A stretch of 64,000 nucleotides of DNA from Lyngbya aestuarii BL J. GTDB taxonomy: Bacteria; Cyanobacteriota; Cyanobacteriia; Cyanobacteriales; Microcoleaceae. The notes below the pieces were generated by a model. The model did not search any database. It worked only from the letters and a program-made list of their open reading frames with translations, and was not told the origin of the DNA. The DNA lies in assembly GCF_000478195.2 (NCBI RefSeq), contig NZ_AUZM01000012.1, positions 49,244 through 113,243 on the forward strand, written 5' to 3'. Each line of letters opens with the position of its first letter. Positions within the stretch are counted from its first letter, which is position 1. Positions 36,391 to 45,800 of the stretch are shown in pieces. Position numbers and translations under genes: made by a program.

Positions 36391-37266
36391 ATGCGAATTC
36401 TATTTACCCTTCCCCATTTTTATCAAGCCACTGACAAGGGAAAACACGCTTCTCTCGATAAAGATCCTCGTCCGCGTATGATTGCATTAAGTATGGCGTT
36501 AACGGCGCTACGAGGGTTGTACAGTCAGTCTCAATGTACAATTGATATTGCTAAATGTGTCACACTTCCGGCTAATCAAAGCAACAGAAATCAGATTGAT
36601 ATTGTTATTTGTACGACTCAAGATGCCCATTTGCTGTCTCATATTCCCTTGCCTGCGGGAAGTTTTAAACATCATCAAACTCAGACAGAACCAATGTTAT
36701 TAGGGTTTGAATGTCAAGCCGTTTTACGGGATTGTTTAGGTCAGTATGATTATTATTGCTATTTAGAAGATGATTTAATTTTGCATGATCCGTGGTTGTT
36801 TGTCAAGTTAGGTTGGTTCACTCATCATGCAGGAAATGGATGTTTATTGCAATTAAATCGCTATGAAGTTTCTCCCAATGGTCAAGTCGCAAAAGCTTAT
36901 GTAGATGGGGATCTTTTACCTCATCTAACGGCTAAGTTTCAAAACGTCCAGGAACAACCGCAATTTGTAGGAAAAGTGATGGAACAGTCGGTGAAGTTTC
37001 AACGGGCTTTAAACCCTCATTCTGGCTGTTATTTTTTAAATGCTGAACAGATGGAATATTGGGTGAAACAACCCTATTTTTTAGATCGAGATTGTAGTTT
37101 TGTTGGGCCATTAGAAAGTGCAGCCACACTCGGAATTATGAAAACGTTTAAAATCTATAAACCCGCCCCTAGTCATGCTAACTTTCTCGAAATTCAACAT
37201 TTTGGCTCTAGTTTTTTGAACTTAATTGGAAAACAAGTGAAATTTGTTAGTCTGACAGAGGATTAG
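36391..37266 (+). CDS. Putative GT-A-type glycosyltransferase, family not recognised
   Basis: 291 residues, starting 21 bp after the GT4-like gene and likely cotranscribed. The centre reads QYDYYCYLEDDLILHDPWLF, in which EDD after a hydrophobic strand looks like the metal-binding DxD of GT-A enzymes, with SGCYFLNAEQMEYW and DRDCSFVGPLES as the acceptor region. The N-terminus (MRILFTLPHFYQ) starts like a Rossmann strand. No membrane segment is present. The activity is inferred from the EDD motif and neighbours only. Confidence 0.7.
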   Translation: MRILFTLPHFYQATDKGKHASLDKDPRPRMIALSMALTALRGLYSQSQCTIDIAKCVTLPANQSNRNQIDIVICTTQDAHLLSHIPLPAGSFKHHQTQTEPMLLGFECQAVLRDCLGQYDYYCYLEDDLILHDPWLFVKLGWFTHHAGNGCLLQLNRYEVSPNGQVAKAYVDGDLLPHLTAKFQNVQEQPQFVGKVMEQSVKFQRALNPHSGCYFLNAEQMEYWVKQPYFLDRDCSFVGPLESAATLGIMKTFKIYKPAPSHANFLEIQHFGSSFLNLIGKQVKFVSLTED

Positions 37267-37346
37267 GGAGATGGGGAGATGGGGAAGTGGGGAGAAAGAT
37301 ATGTAAGATTATTTTCCGTATTTGATATTACTTCCTGGAGATCTAT

Positions 37347-37379
37347 AAAAAAATAATAGGATGAGCAATGCCCATCCTA
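37347..37379 (-). terminator. Rho-independent terminator after the RTX gene
   Basis: On the minus strand TAGGATG (37379-37373) and CATCCTA (37363-37357) enclose a 9-base loop with an extra GC pair, followed by TTATTTTTTT. It lies 43 bases past the RTX stop. In the other direction only TTTT follows, so it may also weakly end the convergent plus-strand GT unit. Confidence 0.8.
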
Positions 37380-37421
37380 CTTTTAATTGAATGAAGAATT
37401 CAACAGAACTTACTGACTCGT

Positions 37422-39572
37422 TTAGATAAAGATAATGTCCGTCCGAGATAAGTCAGGGCCACGTCCATTTTCCAAACTAAAGCGAGCGACAGTTGTTTCT
37501 AGATCTGGGCCTAAACCATCCGGGTCATACTTCAACACACCGCCTTGGCGCTGGTAAACCAGAACTCCGGTATCAACATCTGCAACCACAGTATTAGCAG
37601 TGCTGACATTGCTTCCAGGACTATCGAGATAGATTTGAGTTGCCCCGAGTTCAATTAACTCACTGTCATTCGGGCGTCCAGTGGAATTAAACTCAAAGCC
37701 ACCGTTAGTACCCGAAGCACGAGTAAAGACTAACTTATCAACACCAATGCTGAAGTCACCAATTAAGTCGGCTAACGTAGTGCCAGCTCCGGTGCTTTGG
37801 AAGACTTCTGCTTCAAACTGATAGAAGAAGGAGTCGCTGCCCTCTCCACCGATTAAGGTATCTCCAAAAGAAGGCCCATCTGCTGCGGGGTCGGAGTTGA
37901 AGCTACCTTGGAGGGTATCATCTCCATCTTGACCCACCAGAGAATCATCACCTTGTCCACCAAACAGGAAGTCATTTCCACCGCCTGCGGCGATCGTATC
38001 GTTTCCAGCTCCGATCTCGTCCAGTGCGCCCAGGTTGTCATTTGTAATTGCAACTTGTGTACCCCCACGCAGGACATCAGCCCCCGCACCGCCTCGGATA
38101 CTGTCATCGCCGTTACTACCGTCAATAACGTTGTCACCTAAGGTATCAAACAGAACAAAGACTTCGCCTTCAGCCGGTTCGATGTTAAAGGCAGTAATGC
38201 TGTCGTTTCCTTCGAGGTTTGCGGAGTCTGTGAGCAGAACATCACTGGTGGAATTGAGGGTAATGGTATCGTTTCCAGAACCGCCCGCAAAGACGTTGAC
38301 CAAACCGGTTGCCCCAGGAATGTCACTAATAGCGTCAGTGACTGTACCCGCTTGAAAGGCACCGCTGAGGAAGTCATCCCCCGCTCCCCCAAACAGACTG
38401 ACTTCGAGTGAAGTGGTTCCTTCTCTAACGAAGCCACTTCCATCGAGGGTGTCGTTGCCGTCTCCACCATCCATGAGAGTGAACAAGCCAGACATCAGGT
38501 CATCCCCGCCACCGCCAAGCATGATATCGCTTTCAAAGGCAGCAGTTAGGGTATCACTGCCTTCTCCGCCATCGAGGGTACTTTCTCCGGCAAAACCCGG
38601 TAAACTGCTGTTGACGCCTTGAGCCGTGAGGACATCTGAGGTCATTGTCATCAGACTGTCATCCCCATCGCCCCCGAAAATGGAATCTTGGACGGCAAAA
38701 CTTTGAATCGTGTCGCTACCCGCACCCCCATCAAAGATGTTGCTACCTTCACCAAATAAACCAATACCCCCTCTGAGAGAGTCGTTACCCTCGCCCCCTT
38801 CTAAAGTTGTGCGGCTGATACCGAGAGTAGACGGTGATGAGGTTGTAAAGCCAATCGCAGTCCGTTCTTCAATCCGGTTTTGAATAATGACAACATCATC
38901 ACCCAAGTCACCTGCTGCAAAGGTCGTGCTTCCCACCCCAACAACAGAGTCATCACCTTGACCCCCGTAGAGGCTTTCCGACTCACCTGTACCCAAAATT
39001 GTGTCGTTACCGAGGTTTCCTGCAACGAAGTTACGACCTTGGTTAACGCCTGCAATTGCAGAGCCGATGTTAATACCAATATTACTACCACCGCCTGCGG
39101 TCGAGAACCCGATCAGGTCATCGTCTTTACCTCCGTAGATGGAGTCACCGCCTTGAACACCGCCTAAGATGGTGTCATTACCCGCGTTTCCAAACTGTAG
39201 GTTGTTAACGGATAAAGCTAAAATAAAATCTCGGTCAGCCCCACCGTAAAGGCTCGCCGTTGAACTGGCTGTTAGGGTATCACGACCATCGTCGCCAATT
39301 GCCCGAGAAACGTTTTCAACAATCAGCGAGTCATTGCCTTGACCCCCGAAAAGTGTATCGTTAGGGCCTCTACTGGTGAGGACATCATTATCTTGGTTGC
39401 CTTCAATTTGACTGCCGCCCAAAGTGGCTGAGAGAATCGTGTCATTGCCGATTCCCCCTAAAACCGTATCCGGCTTCACCGCTACTATCGAATTTTGATC
39501 CCAAAAATTAGGACCCGAGCCAAGTATTTCATCAAGTCTTGTCGGATTACCTATTTGTGGTTGTGATGTCAT
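37422..39572 (-). CDS. RTX / haemolysin-type Ca-binding repeat protein, probable type I secretion substrate
   Basis: 716 residues, acidic and Gly/Asp/Asn-rich, with roughly two dozen GGxGxDxLx-type nonapeptides (GGIGNDTIL, GGQGNDSLI, GGEGNDSLR, GGDGNDTLD) spread over most of the length. These form Ca-binding parallel beta rolls that fold outside the cell. The last 120 residues (DSFFYQFEAEVFQ.. LIGDFSIGVDKLVF) form a non-repeat C-terminal domain in the position of the export signal. No Sec signal peptide, as expected for type I export, and no enzyme domain. ATG 39572 is chosen over an upstream TTG because GGAGGAG precedes it by 10 bases. The HlyB/HlyD operon lies 7-15 kb away on the same strand. 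A surface-layer role like oscillin is inferred. Confidence 0.93.
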   Translation of the reverse strand: MTSQPQIGNPTRLDEILGSGPNFWDQNSIVAVKPDTVLGGIGNDTILSATLGGSQIEGNQDNDVLTSRGPNDTLFGGQGNDSLIVENVSRAIGDDGRDTLTASSTASLYGGADRDFILALSVNNLQFGNAGNDTILGGVQGGDSIYGGKDDDLIGFSTAGGGSNIGINIGSAIAGVNQGRNFVAGNLGNDTILGTGESESLYGGQGDDSVVGVGSTTFAAGDLGDDVVIIQNRIEERTAIGFTTSSPSTLGISRTTLEGGEGNDSLRGGIGLFGEGSNIFDGGAGSDTIQSFAVQDSIFGGDGDDSLMTMTSDVLTAQGVNSSLPGFAGESTLDGGEGSDTLTAAFESDIMLGGGGDDLMSGLFTLMDGGDGNDTLDGSGFVREGTTSLEVSLFGGAGDDFLSGAFQAGTVTDAISDIPGATGLVNVFAGGSGNDTITLNSTSDVLLTDSANLEGNDSITAFNIEPAEGEVFVLFDTLGDNVIDGSNGDDSIRGGAGADVLRGGTQVAITNDNLGALDEIGAGNDTIAAGGGNDFLFGGQGDDSLVGQDGDDTLQGSFNSDPAADGPSFGDTLIGGEGSDSFFYQFEAEVFQSTGAGTTLADLIGDFSIGVDKLVFTRASGTNGGFEFNSTGRPNDSELIELGATQIYLDSPGSNVSTANTVVADVDTGVLVYQRQGGVLKYDPDGLGPDLETTVARFSLENGRGPDLSRTDIIFI

Positions 39573-39963
39573 TGATTTTTCACTCCTCCGCAATCATGTC
39601 AATAAAACCGTTGGGACTACAGACACTGCCTGAGACACCATACTTTGTTCGGCAGTAGTTTAACCTTTCCGCCCTCAGCAAGTCTAGTCCCTGACAACCA
39701 CTTCTGTCTACTGACTGTCGGTGGCTGTTTATACTGTGAGAGCTTACCCTAAATGTTTTCAAGTTTGACCTTCCTTTAATTGTCTGCTAATCATTTCTCT
39801 ATAAAGTTGCGTCGGGTACCCAACTGTTGTAGACGCAGTGGGTTTGCTCAAGGTTCCAGTCTATCCGTTGTTATCCCCTCACTACCCGCTCATACTGAGA
39901 GTCTGATCTGGCTGATTGACGCCCTTGATACTTCCGGTTTCACTTATTGCGTGTTTGTGACGG
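39573..39963. other. Leader and promoter region of the RTX gene
   Basis: About 390 bases between the GT4 gene end and the RTX start, both on the minus strand. It includes the ribosome binding site GGAGGAG (39583-39589). Short open frames on either strand lack ribosome sites and coding character. No hairpin terminator for the GT4 gene was recognised. Confidence 0.45.
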
Positions 39964-41181
39964 TCAGGAACGATTTGCGACTTCCTGAATCAGTTGTAAT
40001 TGCTGGGGAAGCAGTTTTGCTAAATCATAGCGTTCTAAAACGGTTTGGCGTGCTTTGATGCGGATTTCTGCCATCCTATCCCGGTGATCTAGGACTTCTG
40101 AGACGCGATCAGCTATCTGTTTGGGCGAGAAAAAGTCCACTAATAAACCGTTTTCTCCGTCAGTAATGACTTCTTTGACTGGGGACGTATCCGAACCGAC
40201 AATTAAACAACCTGTAGACATCGACTCAATCATTGACCAGGACAGCACAAATGGCCGGGTTAAGTAAATGTGGACGTCAGAGGCTTGAATTACTTTTAAA
40301 TATTGGCCGTAAGGCAATGGCCCCACAAAATGAATCCGAGATAAATCTAACGGTATTTTTTTGAGCATATGCTCTTTGTAACTGACCCCATCGGGTAAGG
40401 ATTTACCATAGCAAACTCGCTCTGACCCGACAACGACTACATGGCAGTTTGGCCGACGTTCCTGGATATACGCGACTGCTTCGATAAATTCGGGAAAACC
40501 TCGATAGGGTTCCATTCCTCGGGCGACATAAGTGACCAGTTCCTCGACACCGGATAAGTCACAGTTAGGAAGGACCAGTTTTGCCCCCGGATCGGGTTTA
40601 AAGTAGCTGGTATCGACTCCATCATGGAGAACTGAGATCTTACTCTGCAATTGGGAGGGAAATTGCGATCGCTGCCAATAGGTGGGAGATATCCCCCGAT
40701 CACAGGAGTACAAATCAACCAGGATCGGAGTATTTTTAATCCGAATACGGGCCATATCATCAACGGTCAGGGGATCTGCGGGATCAAAGTCCGCATCCGA
40801 TCCTCGACTATGATAGAACCATTCAAAATAACATAACAGGGGTGTATCGGGAAAGGCTTCTTTTGTAAATAATGTTGGCCCCCACCCCGAATGACCACAG
40901 ATAATATCGGGGACAAACCCTTTGGCTTTGAGTTGTTCGGCCATTCTAAATACCCCTTGTCCATGCAACACAGCACTTTCTAAGGCGCGAACGTATTGAT
41001 GGGTTTGGGTACTGGGATCGCGAGAGGGTTTAAATAAGGCTTTACGAACTCCGGGAATTTTCCACTCTGGACGTTCGTTTTTTGTCCCAAATACAATTTG
41101 ATTTTTCGGGTCAGCCCCTAATGCGGTGATAATATGGCGATATTGAGCAGGGAAGTTAGGATGTAAAAATAAGGCTCGCAT
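39964..41181 (-). CDS. Family 4 glycosyltransferase
   Basis: 405 residues, GT-B fold. N-terminal MRALFLHPNFPAQYRHI and IICGHSGWGPTLFTKEAFPDTPLLCYFEWFYH (acceptor half), then SVLHDGVDTSYFKP, YVARGMEPYRGFPEFIEAV and the donor-binding DVHIYLTRPFVLSWSMIESMSTGCLIVGSDTSPVKEVI with the E-x7-E of GT4. This subgroup is common in bacterial exopolysaccharide clusters. Its neighbours support a role in the same pathway. Spacing to the methyltransferase gene upstream is 66 bp. Confidence 0.93.
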   Translation of the reverse strand: MRALFLHPNFPAQYRHIITALGADPKNQIVFGTKNERPEWKIPGVRKALFKPSRDPSTQTHQYVRALESAVLHGQGVFRMAEQLKAKGFVPDIICGHSGWGPTLFTKEAFPDTPLLCYFEWFYHSRGSDADFDPADPLTVDDMARIRIKNTPILVDLYSCDRGISPTYWQRSQFPSQLQSKISVLHDGVDTSYFKPDPGAKLVLPNCDLSGVEELVTYVARGMEPYRGFPEFIEAVAYIQERRPNCHVVVVGSERVCYGKSLPDGVSYKEHMLKKIPLDLSRIHFVGPLPYGQYLKVIQASDVHIYLTRPFVLSWSMIESMSTGCLIVGSDTSPVKEVITDGENGLLVDFFSPKQIADRVSEVLDHRDRMAEIRIKARQTVLERYDLAKLLPQQLQLIQEVANRS

Positions 41182-41247
41182 GGTTCATGTAAAATGGATC
41201 TTGAATTGATACTCATTACAAATTTCAGCACAATCGATGCAAATCCC

Positions 41248-41952
41248 TTAAAATTCTGCGGGTGCTCGACAGATCCACACACAATCTCTCGGGATAGTTT
41301 GAGTATCTTTGAGTAGAATCTCATAGTTTAGATGAGTGAGAAACTTTTCCATAATTGAGTCAGTCATTACTGAAAATGACGTTCCATGTCTGCGTCCTAA
41401 AAGATTTTTATCCCAATCATTTAGAAATTTATTCCACCCTAATTCACTCAAAATATTGGTATGGTGAAAAAGACATAAGCGATCGCCCCGCATGAGCTGA
41501 GGAATTTGGGTTAGATAATTAAAAATATCTCGCGGCTCAATATGTACCATCGTATCGTAGCAGAAGCAGAAATCAATTGAGCCAGGGTTAATCCCCTCTA
41601 ACTTTAAACCATCTAGTTTGACATAACTGACTCGTTCTTCACCTAAGCGATCGCGGGTTGTTTTCAACATCTGAGTTGAAATATCTGCACAAATCAAACT
41701 CTGACAATATTTTAACAATAATGCGGCTGTTTTTCCGCCCCCAATTCCGATTTCTAAAACGGTTTGATGGGATTGAATATAAGGCGCAATAAACTGGTTT
41801 TCAATTAAGGCTTCATATTCGGCTAGAGATTGAGCGGCACCGGCAGCTAACCCAATCCATTCATCCCCTGGATAAATATATTCAGAATCGGTACGCCAAT
41901 TTTTAATATAATCATCCCAAGCCCCTTCATAATCAATTTTTGATTCGTTCAT
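41248..41952 (-). CDS. SAM-dependent methyltransferase
   Basis: 234 residues, class I Rossmann methyltransferase: VLEIGIGGGKTAALLL (motif I), LICADISTQMLKTTRDRL, IDFCFCYDTMVHIEPRDIFNYLTQI (motif IV region) and GDRLCLFHHTNI. Lies between the GT4 and a sulfotransferase gene, so methylation of a sugar hydroxyl in the surface glycan is likely, but the substrate cannot be seen. ATG start at 41952, 108 bp downstream of the sulfotransferase gene. Confidence 0.88.
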   Translation of the reverse strand: MNESKIDYEGAWDDYIKNWRTDSEYIYPGDEWIGLAAGAAQSLAEYEALIENQFIAPYIQSHQTVLEIGIGGGKTAALLLKYCQSLICADISTQMLKTTRDRLGEERVSYVKLDGLKLEGINPGSIDFCFCYDTMVHIEPRDIFNYLTQIPQLMRGDRLCLFHHTNILSELGWNKFLNDWDKNLLGRRHGTSFSVMTDSIMEKFLTHLNYEILLKDTQTIPRDCVWICRAPAEF

Positions 41953-42060
41953 TATCGGTTGTTTAAGTTGAGTAGTAGACGAAAATAAGGAAGAAGAAGT
42001 TATTTCTGAAACTGCTCTGCTGGAGGAGACTTCTTCCTCTGATTTTAGCGGTAATTGTTC

Positions 42061-42846
42061 TTATGGCCAGCTAAACCCTTGACCTAGAAGTTCTACCAGT
42101 TTATCATTATCAGGTTGAAAATATTCGGTCAGGTGTTGCCGAATTTGTGGACTGACTTGTGGATAGGCACCGACATTATATTTTTGGTAATTGGGAAGTT
42201 GATAAGCGGGTAAACCCAAAAACTCAAAGACTTGATTCACACGCTCTGAACATTGGCTCAAAAAATCTTCACTTTTGAGGATTAAAAATTGTTCTCGGCT
42301 AAATAAGTTCATCCAGTTTTGTAACTGTTCACTATAAATTCCTCGGGAAAGGTACGAATAATGTTGATGGTTATAGCTATAATAATTTTCGTCAGCGAGG
42401 AGTTTTTCAAGTTCTCCCTGAAGTCGTTGGGGTTCTTGAGTAATTGCTTCTTCTAAGGATAACATTTCATAGCCCAAATTCACTTCCCAATAGTAATGAG
42501 AAATTGCTCTGTCTACAGGATTTCTCAACAAAACAATAAATTTCATGTGGGGAAAGTGTTGATAAACCCGTTCGGGAACACCAGGATGAAAAAGATAATA
42601 GGGCGTTCCTTCTCCTGTCCATAAGAGGTTACCATCTGCTGAAGTAGGAAATTGAGTGTGATACCAGTCTATTCCTTTTTGATAGTGTAAGCTAAAAAAA
42701 TGAATTTCTTTTTGTACCGCAGAGATAATCTGAGGATGCTGACAGAGATAATTATAAAGGGAATTTGTTCCGCCTTTTTGAGTTCCTAAAATCATAAAAT
42801 GAGGCGGTTTTAGGCGTTCATACGAATTCATATTTGACGAGTTCAA
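42061..42846 (-). CDS. Sulfotransferase (heparan-sulfate-sulfotransferase type)
   Basis: Transfers sulfate from PAPS to a carbohydrate hydroxyl or amine. The 5'-phosphosulfate loop is FMILGTQKGGTNSLYNYL, and the 3'-phosphate site is KFIVLLRNPVDRAISHYYWE. The rest (HFFSLHYQKGIDWYHTQFP, GTPYYLFHP) matches cytosolic/Golgi-type carbohydrate sulfotransferases. Start: a TTG at 42846 has AAGGAG six bases upstream, whereas the ATG at 42831 has no ribosome site at proper distance, so I keep the TTG. Together with the sulfotransferase at 48.5-49.2 kb it indicates a sulfated glycan. Confidence 0.92.
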   Translation of the reverse strand: MNSSNMNSYERLKPPHFMILGTQKGGTNSLYNYLCQHPQIISAVQKEIHFFSLHYQKGIDWYHTQFPTSADGNLLWTGEGTPYYLFHPGVPERVYQHFPHMKFIVLLRNPVDRAISHYYWEVNLGYEMLSLEEAITQEPQRLQGELEKLLADENYYSYNHQHYSYLSRGIYSEQLQNWMNLFSREQFLILKSEDFLSQCSERVNQVFEFLGLPAYQLPNYQKYNVGAYPQVSPQIRQHLTEYFQPDNDKLVELLGQGFSWP

Positions 42847-42896
42847 GTTGTTCTCCTTACTCTTTTTTTAGACTAATTTTTATCAAAATATCCTTC

Positions 42897-45800
42897 CTAA
42901 AACTTCTTCGGACGCAAGATACACAAACAAAAATCAGATTCTAAACTCCCTGGAATTTCCATTAAAATTTCTTCAAATTCTAACAACAACCGGACAATCG
43001 TTTCTCCCTTCGGTTCACCCGGTAACAGTTGAGCATGATTTAAAAGCGGATAGAGAGGATGTAAAATTCCACCCCCAAAAGGATTATAAACTTCGATGTC
43101 GAAATAATATTCAAGAAACGGTAAAATCAATTTAGAACGAACCGCTTCCGAGGGGTCAGTATTAAAGACTTGATAGATGGTTGGGTTAATAAATTCGTCG
43201 TGCAGTCCCGAACGCAATAGTTCGTTAAAACAAGCATACAAACGATTAATTAACTCGACTTTTTTGCGATTGTAAATGCAGTAGTTATCGCCGACATATT
43301 CATTGACGATAAAATATCCTTCGGGGTGTAAGGATTGATGAACAATTTCTAAAAACCGCTCAATTTCTTTGACATGATGCAATGAACCCGAACAAAACGC
43401 AATATCGTATTTCTTCCCACTATCGAGACTGAATGTATTAAAATCGTCTGTATAGAAGTTGACTTTTACTCCCGCAATTTCCGCCCGACGTTTTGCCATA
43501 TCTAGGGAGGCTTCGGAGAAGTCAAACGCATCAATTGTTTTGGCAAATTTTGCTGTCGCCAGGGTGACTTCATGGTTTCCCATTCCACATCCCAAGGATA
43601 ATAAATTATTAAAGCTTTTTCCAGCAAAATAATCTTCTATCAACCATCGTAACCAATATTTTTTCGTTTGACCTCCCGACATTCGCTGATGAATCGTATC
43701 CTCAATAATGGGGTTTGATATCCATTCACTCGCACTCGCCGCCGTTGGGTTTGCTTCCCAATAACTTTTGTCTTGGGCGGGTTTTGTGGGTTGTGAAACG
43801 GGTTCGGGTGTTGACAGAGGTTGAATAAATTCTGCGGGGGAAAGGGTTTGATGGGGGTGGGGATTAATAAAGTAGGCTTCCTCAAAAACTTGATAGTATT
43901 CCTTTGTCATTTCCTCGAAACTATTTAACGAGGCGAGAACATATTTTCCATTCTCAGCAAGACGTTGACGTTCAGCATCATTTTCTAACAGTTTAATCAA
44001 TTTTTCGGTTAATTCTTCGGGCTTATCAGGTGTGTAAAATAAACCATTCACTCCCGGTTTTACTTGTTCAGAAATCCCAAAAACGGGGGTTGTAATAATG
44101 GGTAAATTATACGCCATTGCTTCAAGAATCACTCGCGGATAACTTTCAATGCGAGAAGTACAGACAAAAATATCTGCCGCTTGGTAATATTTTGGCGTTT
44201 CTGGTGTTTCAGGAATAATAGAAATTTTAGACTGTAAACTGGGGTTTAATTGCTTGACTAATGTCGCCAATTGTGTACTGTAAACGCTCGGGCGATCGCC
44301 AACAATAAAACAACGGATTCGGTTATAATATTCTGGGGATAATAGTGCTAAAGCTTTGACTAAATCCTGCTGACCTTTACGTTCACAAACCGTTCCAACT
44401 AACAGAATAACAATTTCTGAGTCTTTAACTTGTAGTGCTTCTCTTGCTTCTGTACGGTGCCATTGTTCAGCCACTAATTTACATCGTTCCACATCCATTC
44501 CATTGTGAATGACAGTGAAATTGTGATGACTATTTAAAGGTAAATAAACATTTCGGGTTGCATCCGCCACAAAAATGACCCGATAAGGATAACGGAAACA
44601 TTCTAACGCTCGGGCGGCAATTTCTGCACCAAACCCATTAAAATAAGTTTGCCAAGCCTCACTTTCATGAACATTCCAAATAGACGGAACTCCCATTTTT
44701 TGGGCGCAGTCTATCATGAAAAAGTTTTCTAAAGTATTGGCATAAACCACATCATAACAATTGAGTTGTATTTGTTCGGCAAAATCAGTCAGGGCGAGGT
44801 CATATTGTTCCTGTTGATAGATATTAATTAAAGGATGGTCTTGCAAAATCACCGTAATGCCTTTTTCTTCATAGGCTTCTCGCAACGGCCCATCATTGAC
44901 ACAAAAAATAACGGGTTCTATTTTATCTTGTTCTGCCAATTGTACCGCAATTTCATATTGATGTAACGGTGCGCCCGTGTATTCTAAAGCGTTGCTACAC
45001 ATCAACACTCGGGGCTTAATTTCTACCGGGGGATTTTGTATATTAAACCGTCGGGGTTGAATGTGAAACCATTCGTTATCTAGGGATAAATGATGGCTGT
45101 AATAAGGGTCAATTTTATCGGCATATTTTTGACGGAAATGAGCGACTTCTTTCGGGTCATCTTTAAACCCTCTGGATGTTCCTTCTTTGTGTAATAATTC
45201 CGCTTCTGCACAATAAACACAGCGATAATTTTGTTCGGTTAAACGATAACCGTAGTCGGCATCATTATAAGCAACGGCAAAGTTTTGTTCATCAAAACCG
45301 CCCAAGTCTAAAAACAGTTGACGGGGCGTTAACAAACAAGCCGCAGTTACCGCAGAATAGTTTCGCACGACTTTAGAATAAGCTAAATATCCAAAATAAT
45401 CTCGATGAGACAGTTTAAACGCATGACCTGCAAGTTTGTGGTGTAAACCGTGAATAATTCCGGCGTGTTGAATATGGTCATCGGGGAAAATTAATCGCGC
45501 CCCCACCGCCCCAACTTTTTCAAACTGAATATAACCCATCATCTGACTTAACCACTGGGAAGAAAGAATCTCGGTGTCGTTGTTTAAAAATAAAACATAG
45601 TCAGTTTGAGTGTGTTCAACTGCCCGATTATTAATCGCAGCAAAACTAAATTTACCGTGACGATTAGCGACTCTGAGAATAGAAATTTTTGGTTCAGTTT
45701 CAGCCAGAGCAATCCAATCCAAATATTCTAAAGTTTTGGGGTCGTCGCTTTCGTTATCAATAATCAGAACTTCATAGTTTTGATAGGTCGTTTTTTCTAA

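Noticed and set aside
37267..37300. Purine-rich GGGAGATGGGGAGATGGGG tract as a functional element
   Set aside because: Looks like simple-sequence spacer of a type frequent in these genomes; no further structure seen.
37422..39572. CRISPR or DNA tandem-repeat array in the RTX gene
   Set aside because: The periodicity is at protein level (nonapeptides with variable codons and spacing), without identical direct repeats and spacers.
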